Part shown: positions 18,995 through 27,714 of the stretch, piece by piece
Position numbering within the stretch: the first letter of the stretch is position 1
Layout of the letters: every line of letters begins with the position of its first letter
Origin: CATQHQ01 sp965243805
GTDB taxonomy: Bacteria > Gemmatimonadota > Gemmatimonadetes > Longimicrobiales > Gaopeijiaceae
Direction of reading: 5' to 3'
Assembly: GCA_965243805.1 (NCBI GenBank)
Contig: OZ251577.1
Location: forward strand, 992,001-1,056,000
Length of the DNA: 64,000 nt
Notes under the pieces: model-generated
Seen by the model: only the letters and a program-made list of their open reading frames with translations
Databases searched by the model: none
What the model was told of the DNA's origin: nothing
Program-made: the position numbers and the translations under genes

Positions 18995-20167
18995 CTTCAA
19001 GGCCGAGAGTGCCGCCACAAATCCGTCCACTTCGTCCGTCGTGTTGTAGAAGTGGGGGCTGGCGCGCACGATCCCCGGCCGGTGGTCCACCACGATCCCC
19101 TGCTTCGCCAGCTGGCTCACGGCCTCTGCCGGCGTCGGGTGGGCCACGGGGACGATCGCCGAACGGCTCGCCGGGTCCGACGACGCCCGAACGCGGAAGC
19201 CGACCTGTCGGCAGCCCTCCGCCAGCCGATCTGCCAGCATCAGATTGCGGTGGAGGATCGCCGGCACCCCCACTTGGTCGACGATCTCCTGGCCCCCCAG
19301 TGCCGTGTGCACGGTGGGAATCGCCGGCGTGCCCAGCTCGAAGCGGCGCGCGTCGTCGTGGTAGCGGAGGTCGCCGGCGTTGAAGCGGAACTGGTCCTGG
19401 GTGGCGAACCAGCTGGTGATCGTGGGGGCTAGGCTGCGCGCAAGTTCCTCGCGGACATAGAGGTACGCCAGTCCAGGTCCGCCACAGAGCCACTTGAGGG
19501 GTCCGGCGGTGTAGAAGTCCACTCCGGCGGACGGCAGGTCCAGTGGGAGTTGGCCGGCGCCCTGATAGCCGTCAACAATCGTGTAGGCACCGGCGTCCCG
19601 GGCGATCTGGGCGATCGTGGCCAGGTCCTGAACCGCGCCTGTGGCAAAGAAAACGTGGCTGGTGGCGACGGCCAGCGTTCGGTCGTCCACGGCGTCGGCG
19701 AACTGCTGGGGGTTGATGGTGACTCCGTCGGGGCTCTCGAGGACCACGAGCTCGACGTCCGGTCGCACCTTCCAGGCGTAGAGGAGCGTGGGGAAATCCA
19801 GCTCGGTGGCGACGATGCGGTTGCGCTTCGTTGGCCGGCTTGGGCCGAGGCTTGACGACTTCCGGCTGAGGCCTGACGACCTTGGGCCGAGGCTCGACGA
19901 CGCCACAGCCAGGCAGGCGGAGGTGGAGGGCAGGAGCGCCACCGTCCCGGCCGGCGACGCGAAGAGTCGTTCCACGCGCTGACGCAGCTCCGCCAGGAGT
20001 CCCCACCAGTGGTCGTACCAAGCTGCGGCGCCCAGGTCGTGCCACATCCGCATGAAGTCGCCCATTCGCTCTTCGGAGTGGACGGACAGCGCCCCCAGCG
20101 AGCAGGAATTCAAGTAGTTTCGGCGGTGGAGGATCGGAAACATCTGTCGGATTCGGTGAATCTCCAT
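18956..20167 (-). CDS. Class V aminotransferase-fold PLP enzyme
   Basis: This is a 403-aa PLP-dependent enzyme of the aminotransferase class V/cysteine desulfurase/kynureninase group; the substrate is unknown. The PLP-contacting VDGYQGAGQLPLDL and the Schiff-base lysine in AGPLKWLCGGPGLAYLY are clear, as is the late SPHFYNTTDEVDGFVAAL. Two oddities are seen. About 20 residues of Ser/Gly/Leu repeat (SSSLGPRSSGLSRKSSSLGP) interrupt the large domain, from a 21-bp tandem repeat at 19839-19901. Also, the last residues (LPRQDSNLRPDG) are read from the antisense strand of tRNA-Asn, and the stop lies in its anticodon loop. The original stop seems lost. The start at 20167 overlaps the opposite-strand queG ATG. 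Confidence 0.85.
   Translation of the reverse strand: MEIHRIRQMFPILHRRNYLNSCSLGALSVHSEERMGDFMRMWHDLGAAAWYDHWWGLLAELRQRVERLFASPAGTVALLPSTSACLAVASSSLGPRSSGLSRKSSSLGPSRPTKRNRIVATELDFPTLLYAWKVRPDVELVVLESPDGVTINPQQFADAVDDRTLAVATSHVFFATGAVQDLATIAQIARDAGAYTIVDGYQGAGQLPLDLPSAGVDFYTAGPLKWLCGGPGLAYLYVREELARSLAPTITSWFATQDQFRFNAGDLRYHDDARRFELGTPAIPTVHTALGGQEIVDQVGVPAILHRNLMLADRLAEGCRQVGFRVRASSDPASRSAIVPVAHPTPAEAVSQLAKQGIVVDHRPGIVRASPHFYNTTDEVDGFVAALSALKLPRQDSNLRPDG
19839..19901. repeat. 21-bp tandem repeat, three copies, in aminotransferase gene
   Basis: Units begin at 19839, 19860 and 19881. The first and third differ at a single position; the middle copy is diverged. They encode three 7-residue Ser/Gly/Leu-rich segments that look inserted in the conserved fold. 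Confidence 0.9.
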
Positions 20168-21437
20168 GGGAACGAAGCTACACTCGCCCGGTGGTCGGCG
20201 CCCTGGCCCAGCCCCCGGCTTGCACGCTACGGACGCCCCAGTGGGGGCTTCGCTGGACTCGCAGCGGGTCGTCGCCGAGGCGGTGGCGCTCGGGTTCGAG
20301 GTGGCCGGGGTCGCCACGGGCAGCCGAAGCGCCCACATGACCCGCTTTCGTAGGTGGACTCGGGCGGGATTGCACGGCGAGATGGGGTACTTGGCTCGGC
20401 CCGATGCGGTGGAGAGGCGCGGCGACCTGAAGCGGACGATGGAGAGCTTTCGGAGCGCGGTCGTCGTGGCGCACTCCTACGGCGATGCGGAGCCGACGGC
20501 GGGTTCCGGCGACCCGTCGCGAGCGGTGGTCGCCCGCTACGCCAGGGGGAGGGACTACCACCATGTGGTGAGGGAGCGGCTGGAGGCGCTGGGGGAGTGG
20601 TTGCGGGAAACGGCTTGCAGGCCGGTGCAGTGGAAGGCGTACGTGGACACGGGGCCGATTCTGGAGCGGGACTTGGCGCGGCGCGCCGGGTTGGGGTGGT
20701 TCGGCAAGAACACGATGCTGATCGATCCCAGGCGCGGTTCGTACTTCTTTCTGGGCGTACTGCTGACGGACCTGCCGCTGGCTCCGTCGGCGCCCTTCGG
20801 GGAGGACCACTGCGGGAGCTGCCGAAGGTGCCTCGACGCCTGCCCTACCGGTGCGCTGCTGGGTCGGGACGAGGCCGGCGCGCCTGTGATCGACGCTCGG
20901 CGCTGCATCTCGTACCTGACGATCGAGCTTCGGGGGGCGATCCCCAGGGAGCTGCGCCCGGCAATCGGCAACCGGGTGTTCGGTTGCGACATCTGCCAGG
21001 AGACGTGTCCCTGGAACGCGCGCTTTGCGGGGCCGTCCGACGAGCCCGCCTATGCGGCCCGGCCCGATCTGGACCGGCCGTCGCTGTTGGGGCTGGCTCG
21101 CCGGTTGCTGGCCATGTCGGGGAAGGCGTTTCAGCGCGAGTACGCCGAGTCGCCCCTGTCGCGGGCGGGGCGTAAGGGGATGCTTCGCAACGTGTGCGTG
21201 GCGCTGGGGAACTGGGGAGCGCCGGAGGCGGGGCCGATCTTGGTGGCGGCGTTGGCCGATCCGGCGCCTCTGGTGCGGGCCCACGCGGCCTGGGCGCTGG
21301 GGCGGGTGGGGTCGGCGGAGGCGCTGGCGGCGCTGAAGGAACGGCGAGAGGCGGAGACCGACCGGGCGGTGCTCGAAGAGGTGGAAGCGGCGTTGTGCGC
21401 GCCGACCCGTGAACCGTTGCCAGGAGCGATCCCATGA
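20166..21437 (+). CDS. queG: Epoxyqueuosine reductase QueG
   Basis: This cobalamin- and iron-sulfur-dependent enzyme performs the last step of queuosine synthesis, reducing epoxyqueuosine at position 34 of tRNA-Asn, -Asp, -His and -Tyr. The N-terminal B12 domain has RRDLKRT-type context and VDTGPILERDLA, GLGWFGKNTMLI. The ferredoxin part shows CGSCRRCLDACPTGAL and CDICQETCPWN (eight cluster cysteines with the isolated one at RRCISYL). HEAT-like repeats end the protein. With ATG 20166 it is 423 aa; a GTG at 20241 gives a more standard N-terminus. ATG 20166 shares the CATG palindrome with the divergent aminotransferase start. The stop overlaps the next gene's ATG (ATGA). Confidence 0.95.
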   Translation: MGTKLHSPGGRRPGPAPGLHATDAPVGASLDSQRVVAEAVALGFEVAGVATGSRSAHMTRFRRWTRAGLHGEMGYLARPDAVERRGDLKRTMESFRSAVVVAHSYGDAEPTAGSGDPSRAVVARYARGRDYHHVVRERLEALGEWLRETACRPVQWKAYVDTGPILERDLARRAGLGWFGKNTMLIDPRRGSYFFLGVLLTDLPLAPSAPFGEDHCGSCRRCLDACPTGALLGRDEAGAPVIDARRCISYLTIELRGAIPRELRPAIGNRVFGCDICQETCPWNARFAGPSDEPAYAARPDLDRPSLLGLARRLLAMSGKAFQREYAESPLSRAGRKGMLRNVCVALGNWGAPEAGPILVAALADPAPLVRAHAAWALGRVGSAEALAALKERREAETDRAVLEEVEAALCAPTREPLPGAIP

Positions 21438-23197
21438 TGAAGAGTCTGCACTTGTTGCCGCGATCTCTACACTTGTTGCCGCAGCCGCCGGCTGCTCGCG
21501 CTGCGTTGGCGGTGCTGGCGGCACTGGCGGTCTTGTCCCCTGCGACCCTCGCGGCCCAGCGCTTTGACGTGCTCTTCCGGGGCGGGCGGGTGCTGGACGG
21601 GACGGGCGGGCCGGCGTTCGTCGCCGACGTGGGGGTGACCGGCGCCGAGATCGTCGCGGTGGGGAAGCTGGACGGAGCGACGGCAGGCCGGGTGATCGAC
21701 GCAACCGGGCTGCATGTGGTCCCCGGCTTCATCGACATGCATTCCCACGCCGACCGCTCCTTCGCCTCCGACAACATGGAGGCGCGGCGGGCCCACAATC
21801 TGGTCATGCAGGGGATTACCACGTCGGTCTTCGGGCCGGACGGGCGGAACCCGGTCTGGCCGATCGCCGACGAGATGGCGGCGTATCGGTCGCCTGGGGT
21901 GGCGACCAACGTGGTGCCGATGGTGGGTCACGGCACGGTGCGAGGGCTGGTCATGGGCGACGACTACGAGCGGCACGCCACCGACGCCGAGGTCGCCGAG
22001 ATGGCGGCGCTGGTGCGGAGCGGGATGGAGGACGGTGCCTGGGGGCTGGGCGCGGGACCCGAGTATCGGCCCGGGCGGTTCAGCGCCACCGACGAGCTGA
22101 TCGCGCTGGCCAAGGTGGTCGCCGAGTACGACGGCTTCTACTACGCGCACCAGCGGAGCCAGTCGCCGCTGCCCCTCTGGCAGACGCCCTCCATGGTGGA
22201 CGGACAGCCGCTGACGGGGACCGACGGGATGCGGGAGACGATCGAGATCGGCCGGGCGGCGGGAATCCGCGTCGTGGGCACCCACATCAAGGCGAAGGGA
22301 ACCGACAGCTGGGGCCACGCGGCAAAGGACGTGCTGATGATCGATGCCGCTCGGGCCGAGGGCGTGCAAGTCTACCTGGACCAGTACCCGTACGAGACCT
22401 TCGGCGGCGGACCTGTGGACGTGATTCCAGAGTGGGGCTTCGCGCCCCCCGGAACCGACCGCTCCGGCGGGCTGGACGCACCGATCTGGCGTGACGAGGA
22501 GCTGCTGCGGGACCACAAGGCCAACCTTCGCGCCAACTTGGCGGAGCCCACGTCCCGTCGCGACTTGGTGCGGGACACGGAGTACGTCCTGCGACTGCAA
22601 GGGGGCGCGGGCCGCCATGTGATCGTCTTGGCTCCCGACTTCCCGGAGATGGTGGGGCGCACCTTGGCCGAGATCTCGGCGGAGGCGGGGCGGACGCCCT
22701 TCGAGCAGCTGGTTCGCTTCGCCCTGGACGCGACTCGGCTGCTGCCCGCCGGCGTGCGCTTCCGGCCGGTCGCTGGTCATCGCTTCGACGTGGAGCTCTA
22801 CATGCGGCAGGAGTACACGGCCACCTCCACCGACGGCTTCGTCTCCCTGGAGACGCGCCCAGGTCAGCACCCCCGGTCCTACGGCGCCTTCCCCCGCAAG
22901 ATCGCCCACTACGTAAAGGAGCGGGGTGTGATCACGTTGCCGTTTGCGGTCCGGTCGTCCACGGGACTGGCTGCCCAGATCATTGGGCTGAGCGACAGGG
23001 GCTATGTGCGGGCGGGGCTGAAGGCCGACTTGGTGGCCTTCGACTACGAGACGATTTCGGCTCCGGCCACGATCATGGAACCCGATCGGTACCCCACGGG
23101 TATTCAGTACGTCGTCGTGAACGGCCGGTTCACGGTGGACGAAGGCAGACCGACGGGGGCTCTGCCCGGCGAAGTACTTGACCGGCGGAACAGATAA
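21434..23197 (+). CDS. Exported N-acyl-D-amino-acid deacylase-type amidohydrolase
   Basis: This is a 587-aa metal-dependent amidohydrolase of the D-aminoacylase/dihydroorotase-like group, exported to periplasm or surface. A signal peptide (AALAVLAALAVLSPATLAAQ) precedes FDVLFRGGRVLDGTGGPAF. Metal-site motifs include GFIDMHSHADRSF (HxH) and GTHIKAKG; the late KADLVAFDYETI is the usual composite-domain signature. The N-terminus starts with the duplication SLHLLPRSLHLLPQ from a 21-bp repeat at 21443-21484. The ATG overlaps the queG stop. Substrate is unknown; many exported homologues have no assigned role. Confidence 0.88.
   Translation: MMKSLHLLPRSLHLLPQPPAARAALAVLAALAVLSPATLAAQRFDVLFRGGRVLDGTGGPAFVADVGVTGAEIVAVGKLDGATAGRVIDATGLHVVPGFIDMHSHADRSFASDNMEARRAHNLVMQGITTSVFGPDGRNPVWPIADEMAAYRSPGVATNVVPMVGHGTVRGLVMGDDYERHATDAEVAEMAALVRSGMEDGAWGLGAGPEYRPGRFSATDELIALAKVVAEYDGFYYAHQRSQSPLPLWQTPSMVDGQPLTGTDGMRETIEIGRAAGIRVVGTHIKAKGTDSWGHAAKDVLMIDAARAEGVQVYLDQYPYETFGGGPVDVIPEWGFAPPGTDRSGGLDAPIWRDEELLRDHKANLRANLAEPTSRRDLVRDTEYVLRLQGGAGRHVIVLAPDFPEMVGRTLAEISAEAGRTPFEQLVRFALDATRLLPAGVRFRPVAGHRFDVELYMRQEYTATSTDGFVSLETRPGQHPRSYGAFPRKIAHYVKERGVITLPFAVRSSTGLAAQIIGLSDRGYVRAGLKADLVAFDYETISAPATIMEPDRYPTGIQYVVVNGRFTVDEGRPTGALPGEVLDRRNR
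21443..21484. repeat. 21-bp duplication at start of amidohydrolase
   Basis: 21443-21463 is repeated at 21464-21484 with a few substitutions around CACTTGTTGCCGC. It doubles the heptad SLHLLPR/Q in the signal-peptide n-region. Confidence 0.8.
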
Positions 23198-23208
23198 AGG
23201 AGCGAGAG

Positions 23209-24036
23209 ATGTCTTTTCGGTTCGACAGGGCTGTCGAGCAGGTACGGCTCGGCGTTCGCGGCATCGTCCAGGGCACCAAAGGGCGTGGGGGATTCGGCGC
23301 GCTCATGGGGGCTCTGGCTGTGGTGGCGGTCGCGCTTGGGCTGGTGGGCGTGGTGGCCGGCGAGGGCGAGGCCCAGGCCGGCCAGCAGTACGCCGCCAAC
23401 AATCTGGCGCCGGTTCGGGGAGAGATCGTCTTCTACGGCGACCTGGCCCTGCCCGTCGGGGAGTTCCGCGACAACGTGGACCTGGGTGGCGGCGGCGGGC
23501 TGGCGGGAGTGTGGCTGCTCGACGGCCACGGGATGCTGGGGTTGCGGCTGGATGGCGCCTTCGTGCTCTACGGCTACCGGTCGGAGCGGAGGCCCTTCAG
23601 TCTCACGGTTCCCGAGGTGGCTGTGGACGTGCGCACCACGAACTACATCGTCTCTGGGGGCGTCGGCCCGCAGGTCTACCTGGCGACCGGTCCGGTGCGG
23701 CCGTATGTCTACGGGACGGTGGGAGTCGCCTACTTCGCCACCGAGAGCACCGTTTCGGGCGAAGGTCGGGACGACGACGACATCGCGTCGAGCACCAACC
23801 TGCACGACACCAGCTTGGCGCTGTCGGGTGGCGGGGGCCTTTCGATCCGAATCGCCAACCGGGCCAACCCTGTGTCGCTGGACTTGGGTGCGTCCTACCA
23901 GTACAACGGCGAAACCGAGTACCTGACCAGCGGTCTGCCGGTGCCCAGCGCGGTGGGGGGACGGCGCTTCCTCCCGCTCCTCAGCGAGACGAACATGGTG
24001 GTCTTCCGGGTTGGCGTGACGCTGGGGATGCGCTGA
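23209..24036 (+). CDS. Outer-membrane beta-barrel protein
   Basis: This is a 275-aa exported protein with no recognised enzymatic motif. A long N-region leads to a hydrophobic segment (ALMGALAVVAVALGLVGVVAG) and a cleavage site near EAQAGQQ. The body is alternating amphipathic beta strands with Gly/aromatic turns (YGDLALPVGEFRDNV, VYLATGPVRPYVYGTVGVAYF) and ends MVVFRVGVTLGMR, typical of small outer-membrane barrels. AAGGAG lies about 7 nt before the ATG, and it follows the amidohydrolase by 11 bp, so it is the last gene of the queG operon. A strong hairpin lies right after its stop. Confidence 0.7.
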   Translation: MSFRFDRAVEQVRLGVRGIVQGTKGRGGFGALMGALAVVAVALGLVGVVAGEGEAQAGQQYAANNLAPVRGEIVFYGDLALPVGEFRDNVDLGGGGGLAGVWLLDGHGMLGLRLDGAFVLYGYRSERRPFSLTVPEVAVDVRTTNYIVSGGVGPQVYLATGPVRPYVYGTVGVAYFATESTVSGEGRDDDDIASSTNLHDTSLALSGGGGLSIRIANRANPVSLDLGASYQYNGETEYLTSGLPVPSAVGGRRFLPLLSETNMVVFRVGVTLGMR

Positions 24037-24038
24037 CG

Positions 24039-24080
24039 GCTCGCCCGCCGCCCCTTGGAGTTGCGGGGCGACGGGCGAGC
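24039..24080. terminator. Bidirectional hairpin between convergent genes
   Basis: Arms 24039-24054 and 24065-24080 pair over 16 positions with a single mismatch; the loop is 24055-24064. It starts 3 bp after the barrel-protein stop and about 55 bp from the convergent LVIVD gene stop. A short T-containing tract (GGGTTTGG) follows on the plus strand. Confidence 0.75.
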
Positions 24081-24135
24081 GCGGGTTTGGTCGGTGCCGG
24101 GTGCCATGGGGGCGGCCCCGGCGTGGTGGTTCAGG

Positions 24136-26202
24136 TCAGCCGGCTTCGGCCAGTCGGCGAACCGCGTCGGTCAGCTTGTCGACCTTGGCGGCGTCGGAGG
24201 AGCCGCGGCTGTCCATGGCCAAGCCGTCGGCCAGGGAGCGCAGGGTGTTGCGACGGGCGGCGCCGGAGTTGGACTCGGCATCCGACAGGGTGCCCAGGAC
24301 CTGCCCCAAGCGCGTGGTGGAGAGTCCGCCGGAGCGTACTAGCTGGTCCACGTAGGCGCGGGCCAGTGCGAAGGTCGCAGGCCACTCGAAGATCGGCTGG
24401 CCCTGGGAGTTGAGCTGTTGGAGGCGTACCGAGTTGGCGGCGTCGATCTCGTTCTGGGTGAGGACCTCGCTGGGGATCAGCTCCAAGACGTCCAGCCCGC
24501 GAGCGATCTCAGAGTTGACGATCAGTCCGTTGTACCAGTAGACGGACCAGCTGCCGGCCGACTGCATCCGCTCCGGGTTGAGCGGCCCGCGGTCGAAGTA
24601 GGCGATCTCCGTCGGGTTGGCGGGGTCGGTCCAGTCGATCAGGGAGATGCCGCCCTGGTACCAGCCCTGGATCATGATGTCGCGGCCCGGGATCGGAATC
24701 AGCGAGCCGTTGTGGGCGACGCAGTTCTCAAGGGAGGTCTGGGGGGCGGGGATCTTGAAGTAGCTGCGGAAGACCATCTCGCCGTCTTCGATTGTGAAGA
24801 TGGCGTTGGCGCCCCACTCCATGGGATCGCCCTCGCGGCACTTGGGCGCGCCGCCGCCGCCCCACTCGTCGGTGAAGAGGACGGCGGTGCCGTCGTTGTT
24901 GAAGGTGGCCGAGTGCCAGTAGGAGAAGTTGGAGTCGGCTACCGCCGCCAAGCGGGTCGGGTTGGTCGGGTCGCGGATGTCGAGGAGCAGGCCGTAGCCG
25001 CCGCAGGCGCCCCCAGCCAAGCCGATGGCGGGGTAGACGGTGATGTCGTGGCACTGGGTGGGGCCGGGGCCAGGGCCGTCGTCATCTGATTGGGAGCCCA
25101 TCTGCTGGGCGACCATCATGTCGAACTGCGCTCGGAGGACCGTGCTGTCGGCCGCCGTCGGATCGCCTTCGCCTCCCCTCTGGCTCACGATCTGCTGCAA
25201 CATCTGGTCGGCGAAGCGGTCGGGCACCACTTGCGGGCCCTGCCCTGGAACGTCCACGACGAAGGCGCCCCTGGCCCTGGCTTCCTCGACCTCCGCCAAG
25301 TCGGCCTCGGACGGCCCGTGGACGGGCGGCGCCACCAAGTCCTGGAAGATGCGGGGCGAGCTGACGATTTGGGCGCTCTGGGGGTCGTCCAGCGGTACCC
25401 GGATCACCTCGATCCGGAAGAGCGCCGAGTTCGGGTCCTCCTCTGGCGAGAGTCCCGAGCAGCCTGCCAGCTCCTCGGCCGGCCGCACGCCCGCCGATCC
25501 GGAGACGTAGATGTAGACGTTGTCGTCGTCGCCCGGGTGCTTCAGGACGGTGTGGGTGTGGGAGCCGCGGCAGGTCTGGACGTTGGCCACGTACTCGGGG
25601 GCGGTGATGTCGCTGATGTCGAAGATGCGGATGCCACGAAGCCGGTGGTGGCTGACCGCCTCCTGGACGCCCTCGTCGCCGCAGTCCAGCCGTCCGCTCA
25701 GGCCCTCGCCGGAGACGAACAGCAGGTTCTCGTGGACGGACACGTCGCTCTGGGACGCCGGGCAGACGTAGGTGACCACCGACGTGGGCTGGGCTGGGTT
25801 GGAGATGTCCCAGACCTGAATGCCGTCGTAGTTGCCCTGGATGGCGTAGTTGCCGGTGAAGGCCAGGTCCGAGTTGGTCTGGCCGACAAAGGGCTCTTCG
25901 GGGGGCGTGGCGGAGACCAGCCGCAGGTTCCAGATCGCCTCGCCGGCGTCGAACATGCCGGGGGCGAGTCCGACGCGGGGGTCGGGAGAAGGCGGGTTGG
26001 CGGCCATTGGGACGGGCGACAGCGACGGCACGACGGCCATTGCTGCGGCGCCGGGCTGGATGGCCGCGGAGGGAGGCGCGTCGGTGCTTCCGCCGGATGC
26101 GCAGGCTGTGGCGACGACGGCCGCCGCTAGGGTGGCCAAGCCCGCAAGGGCTCGCGTGGGGGTCTGCCGCGAGGAGGCGGCGAGGGTGGAGAACAGGGTC
26201 AT
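24136..26202 (-). CDS. LVIVD-repeat secreted lipoprotein
   Basis: This 688-aa lipoprotein (lipobox VVATACASGG) carries at least four LVIVD-type propeller blades: GIQVWDISNPAQP, GIRIFDISDITAP, GLLLDIRDPTNP and GISLIDWTDPANP. These repeats form a beta-propeller on the cell surface or in the periplasm; binding partner and function are unknown for the family. The C-terminal 120 residues are helical. It lies 1 bp after a DUF305 gene and is probably cotranscribed with it. Confidence 0.82.
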   Translation of the reverse strand: MTLFSTLAASSRQTPTRALAGLATLAAAVVATACASGGSTDAPPSAAIQPGAAAMAVVPSLSPVPMAANPPSPDPRVGLAPGMFDAGEAIWNLRLVSATPPEEPFVGQTNSDLAFTGNYAIQGNYDGIQVWDISNPAQPTSVVTYVCPASQSDVSVHENLLFVSGEGLSGRLDCGDEGVQEAVSHHRLRGIRIFDISDITAPEYVANVQTCRGSHTHTVLKHPGDDDNVYIYVSGSAGVRPAEELAGCSGLSPEEDPNSALFRIEVIRVPLDDPQSAQIVSSPRIFQDLVAPPVHGPSEADLAEVEEARARGAFVVDVPGQGPQVVPDRFADQMLQQIVSQRGGEGDPTAADSTVLRAQFDMMVAQQMGSQSDDDGPGPGPTQCHDITVYPAIGLAGGACGGYGLLLDIRDPTNPTRLAAVADSNFSYWHSATFNNDGTAVLFTDEWGGGGAPKCREGDPMEWGANAIFTIEDGEMVFRSYFKIPAPQTSLENCVAHNGSLIPIPGRDIMIQGWYQGGISLIDWTDPANPTEIAYFDRGPLNPERMQSAGSWSVYWYNGLIVNSEIARGLDVLELIPSEVLTQNEIDAANSVRLQQLNSQGQPIFEWPATFALARAYVDQLVRSGGLSTTRLGQVLGTLSDAESNSGAARRNTLRSLADGLAMDSRGSSDAAKVDKLTDAVRRLAEAG

Positions 26203-26203
26203 G

Positions 26204-27019
26204 TCAGCTTCCTGGAAAGGGGATGGGTTGCTGTTGTTGCGTGTCGGGCTGGAGAGCTTCCAGCATCAGCTTCATGCGGGTGATCTCGGAGGCTTGGTCC
26301 GCCTGAATGTCGGAGGCCAGCTTGAAGACGAAGTCGCCTTGGGCGGCGCCGTCGACGGCGAAGAGCTCCTCTACCATTGTAACCGCTCCCTCGTGGTGCA
26401 TGATCATGTAGCGGAGGAAGAGGCGGTCGAAATCGGGGCCGCGGGCGTGGCGCAGTTCGTCGAGCTGGGCTGGCGAGAGCATACCGGGCATGTGCATGGC
26501 GTGTTCGGGGCCGTGGACCATGAACTGGCCGCCCTCTGTATGGAGTTGGGGGACGGGCAGATCGCGATCCGCCAGCCACTCCTGCATGACCGCGATCTCG
26601 TCCTTCTGGGCGTTGATGATTCGTGCGCACAGCGTTTGGATCGTGGGGCTGGCGTCGTTGTCGGGGGCGAAGCCGGACATCACCAGCGCTTGGCCGTGGT
26701 GGCCGATCATGCCGGTCATGAAGTGGACGTCGGCCTCGTGGTAGTGCTCCCGCGCGGCCTCGGCCCGGGCGCGGTAGAGCGCTTCGAGCTCGGCGGCGCG
26801 GGCGGTGCTGGGGCGGGTGGGCTCGGTGGGGGCGACCGTTGGCTGCTCGGCGGCGGGCGCGGGTGCCTGGGAGCCCGCAGTGGCGCACCCCTGGAGGACG
26901 ACGGTCGCGACGGCGACGAAGGCAACGGGAGTGCGGCAGGTCCTGGTGCCGGGCCCGGACCGGCCGAATGTCCTGGCTCCTGCTGCCACCAAGCCAAGCG
27001 GAATCGGAAGCGTTGTCAT
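26204..27019 (-). CDS. DUF305 lipoprotein
   Basis: A 271-aa exported DUF305 protein (ferritin-like four-helix fold, often linked to copper or metal stress). The duplicated signatures MIGHHGQAL and MIMHHEGAV supply the two His pairs. The lipobox is VVLQGCATAG. The N-terminal extension of about 44 residues before the lipobox is long. The ribosome site TGAGG lies inside the last codons of the restriction gene, whose stop is 5 bp upstream, so the R-M module abuts this operon and may drive it. Confidence 0.85.
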   Translation of the reverse strand: MTTLPIPLGLVAAGARTFGRSGPGTRTCRTPVAFVAVATVVLQGCATAGSQAPAPAAEQPTVAPTEPTRPSTARAAELEALYRARAEAAREHYHEADVHFMTGMIGHHGQALVMSGFAPDNDASPTIQTLCARIINAQKDEIAVMQEWLADRDLPVPQLHTEGGQFMVHGPEHAMHMPGMLSPAQLDELRHARGPDFDRLFLRYMIMHHEGAVTMVEELFAVDGAAQGDFVFKLASDIQADQASEITRMKLMLEALQPDTQQQQPIPFPGS

Positions 27020-27024
27020 ACTGG

Positions 27025-27714
27025 CTACCTCACTAATCTCTGGTAAGCGAGTTGGACATGAACGGTGTAGTCACGAAAGAACTTAGCAATCGAAACTTGC
27101 TCAAACAGAAAGCCCACGGATTCCTCGCTCAAGTGATCAAGGTCTTGTCGTGTTGCCAAGCGGATGAGTTGATTATGCTGTTGGTCAAGCGTCGCGATGA
27201 CAATCGCTTGCATGTCAGGTACCACGATATTGTCATGATCAGCTACTAGCTTACGGTAACGATCTAGCGAGCCGTCTGTCAGGTACTCCGTCCTCCATTC
27301 ATCGCCAACCTTAATCGGTATGGGGTGGGGCATGAAGATCAAGTTGCCATAGACCAAGCGTTGTCCCCTAAGGTTGGCAGTCTCTCCCAACTGTTGCTCA
27401 AAGTAGTTGACCGAATTCTTCTTGTAGCTAGACTGGATCAGCTTAACGCTGACGGCTCCAAGCTCACGCTCACCTCGTGCGATCACGATATCTACCTTCT
27501 TTTGGTAGTACTTACCATATACCGTATGCTCCTGACTCTTCGACCCGTCTTCGGTGGTCCTGCCATACACCTGATAGTCGGGCAATCCCACCAATAGTTC
27601 TCGTCTAATCCAGCCGTGCAGAACGTCTAACTTGTGCGGGGACCGTGGCGACTTGACACCGCGCCGCCATGCTTTCCTCAATGCATCCAAGCACCTGCCT
27701 TCGATGCTATTCAT
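27025..27714 (-). CDS. Probable type II restriction endonuclease (R-M module 1)
   Basis: I infer the restriction partner of the adjoining methyltransferase. The 229-aa protein has a candidate PD-(D/E)XK-type core: KKVDIVIARG (Asp) and GAVSVKLIQ (Lys after a serine in place of the second acid). Its base composition is visibly more AT-rich than the flanks, and it overlaps the methylase by 8 nt. It resembles no specific enzyme I can name, so the recognition site is unknown. The replaced acid in SVK could mean a variant site or inactivity. Confidence 0.65.
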   Translation of the reverse strand: MNSIEGRCLDALRKAWRRGVKSPRSPHKLDVLHGWIRRELLVGLPDYQVYGRTTEDGSKSQEHTVYGKYYQKKVDIVIARGERELGAVSVKLIQSSYKKNSVNYFEQQLGETANLRGQRLVYGNLIFMPHPIPIKVGDEWRTEYLTDGSLDRYRKLVADHDNIVVPDMQAIVIATLDQQHNQLIRLATRQDLDHLSEESVGFLFEQVSIAKFFRDYTVHVQLAYQRLVR

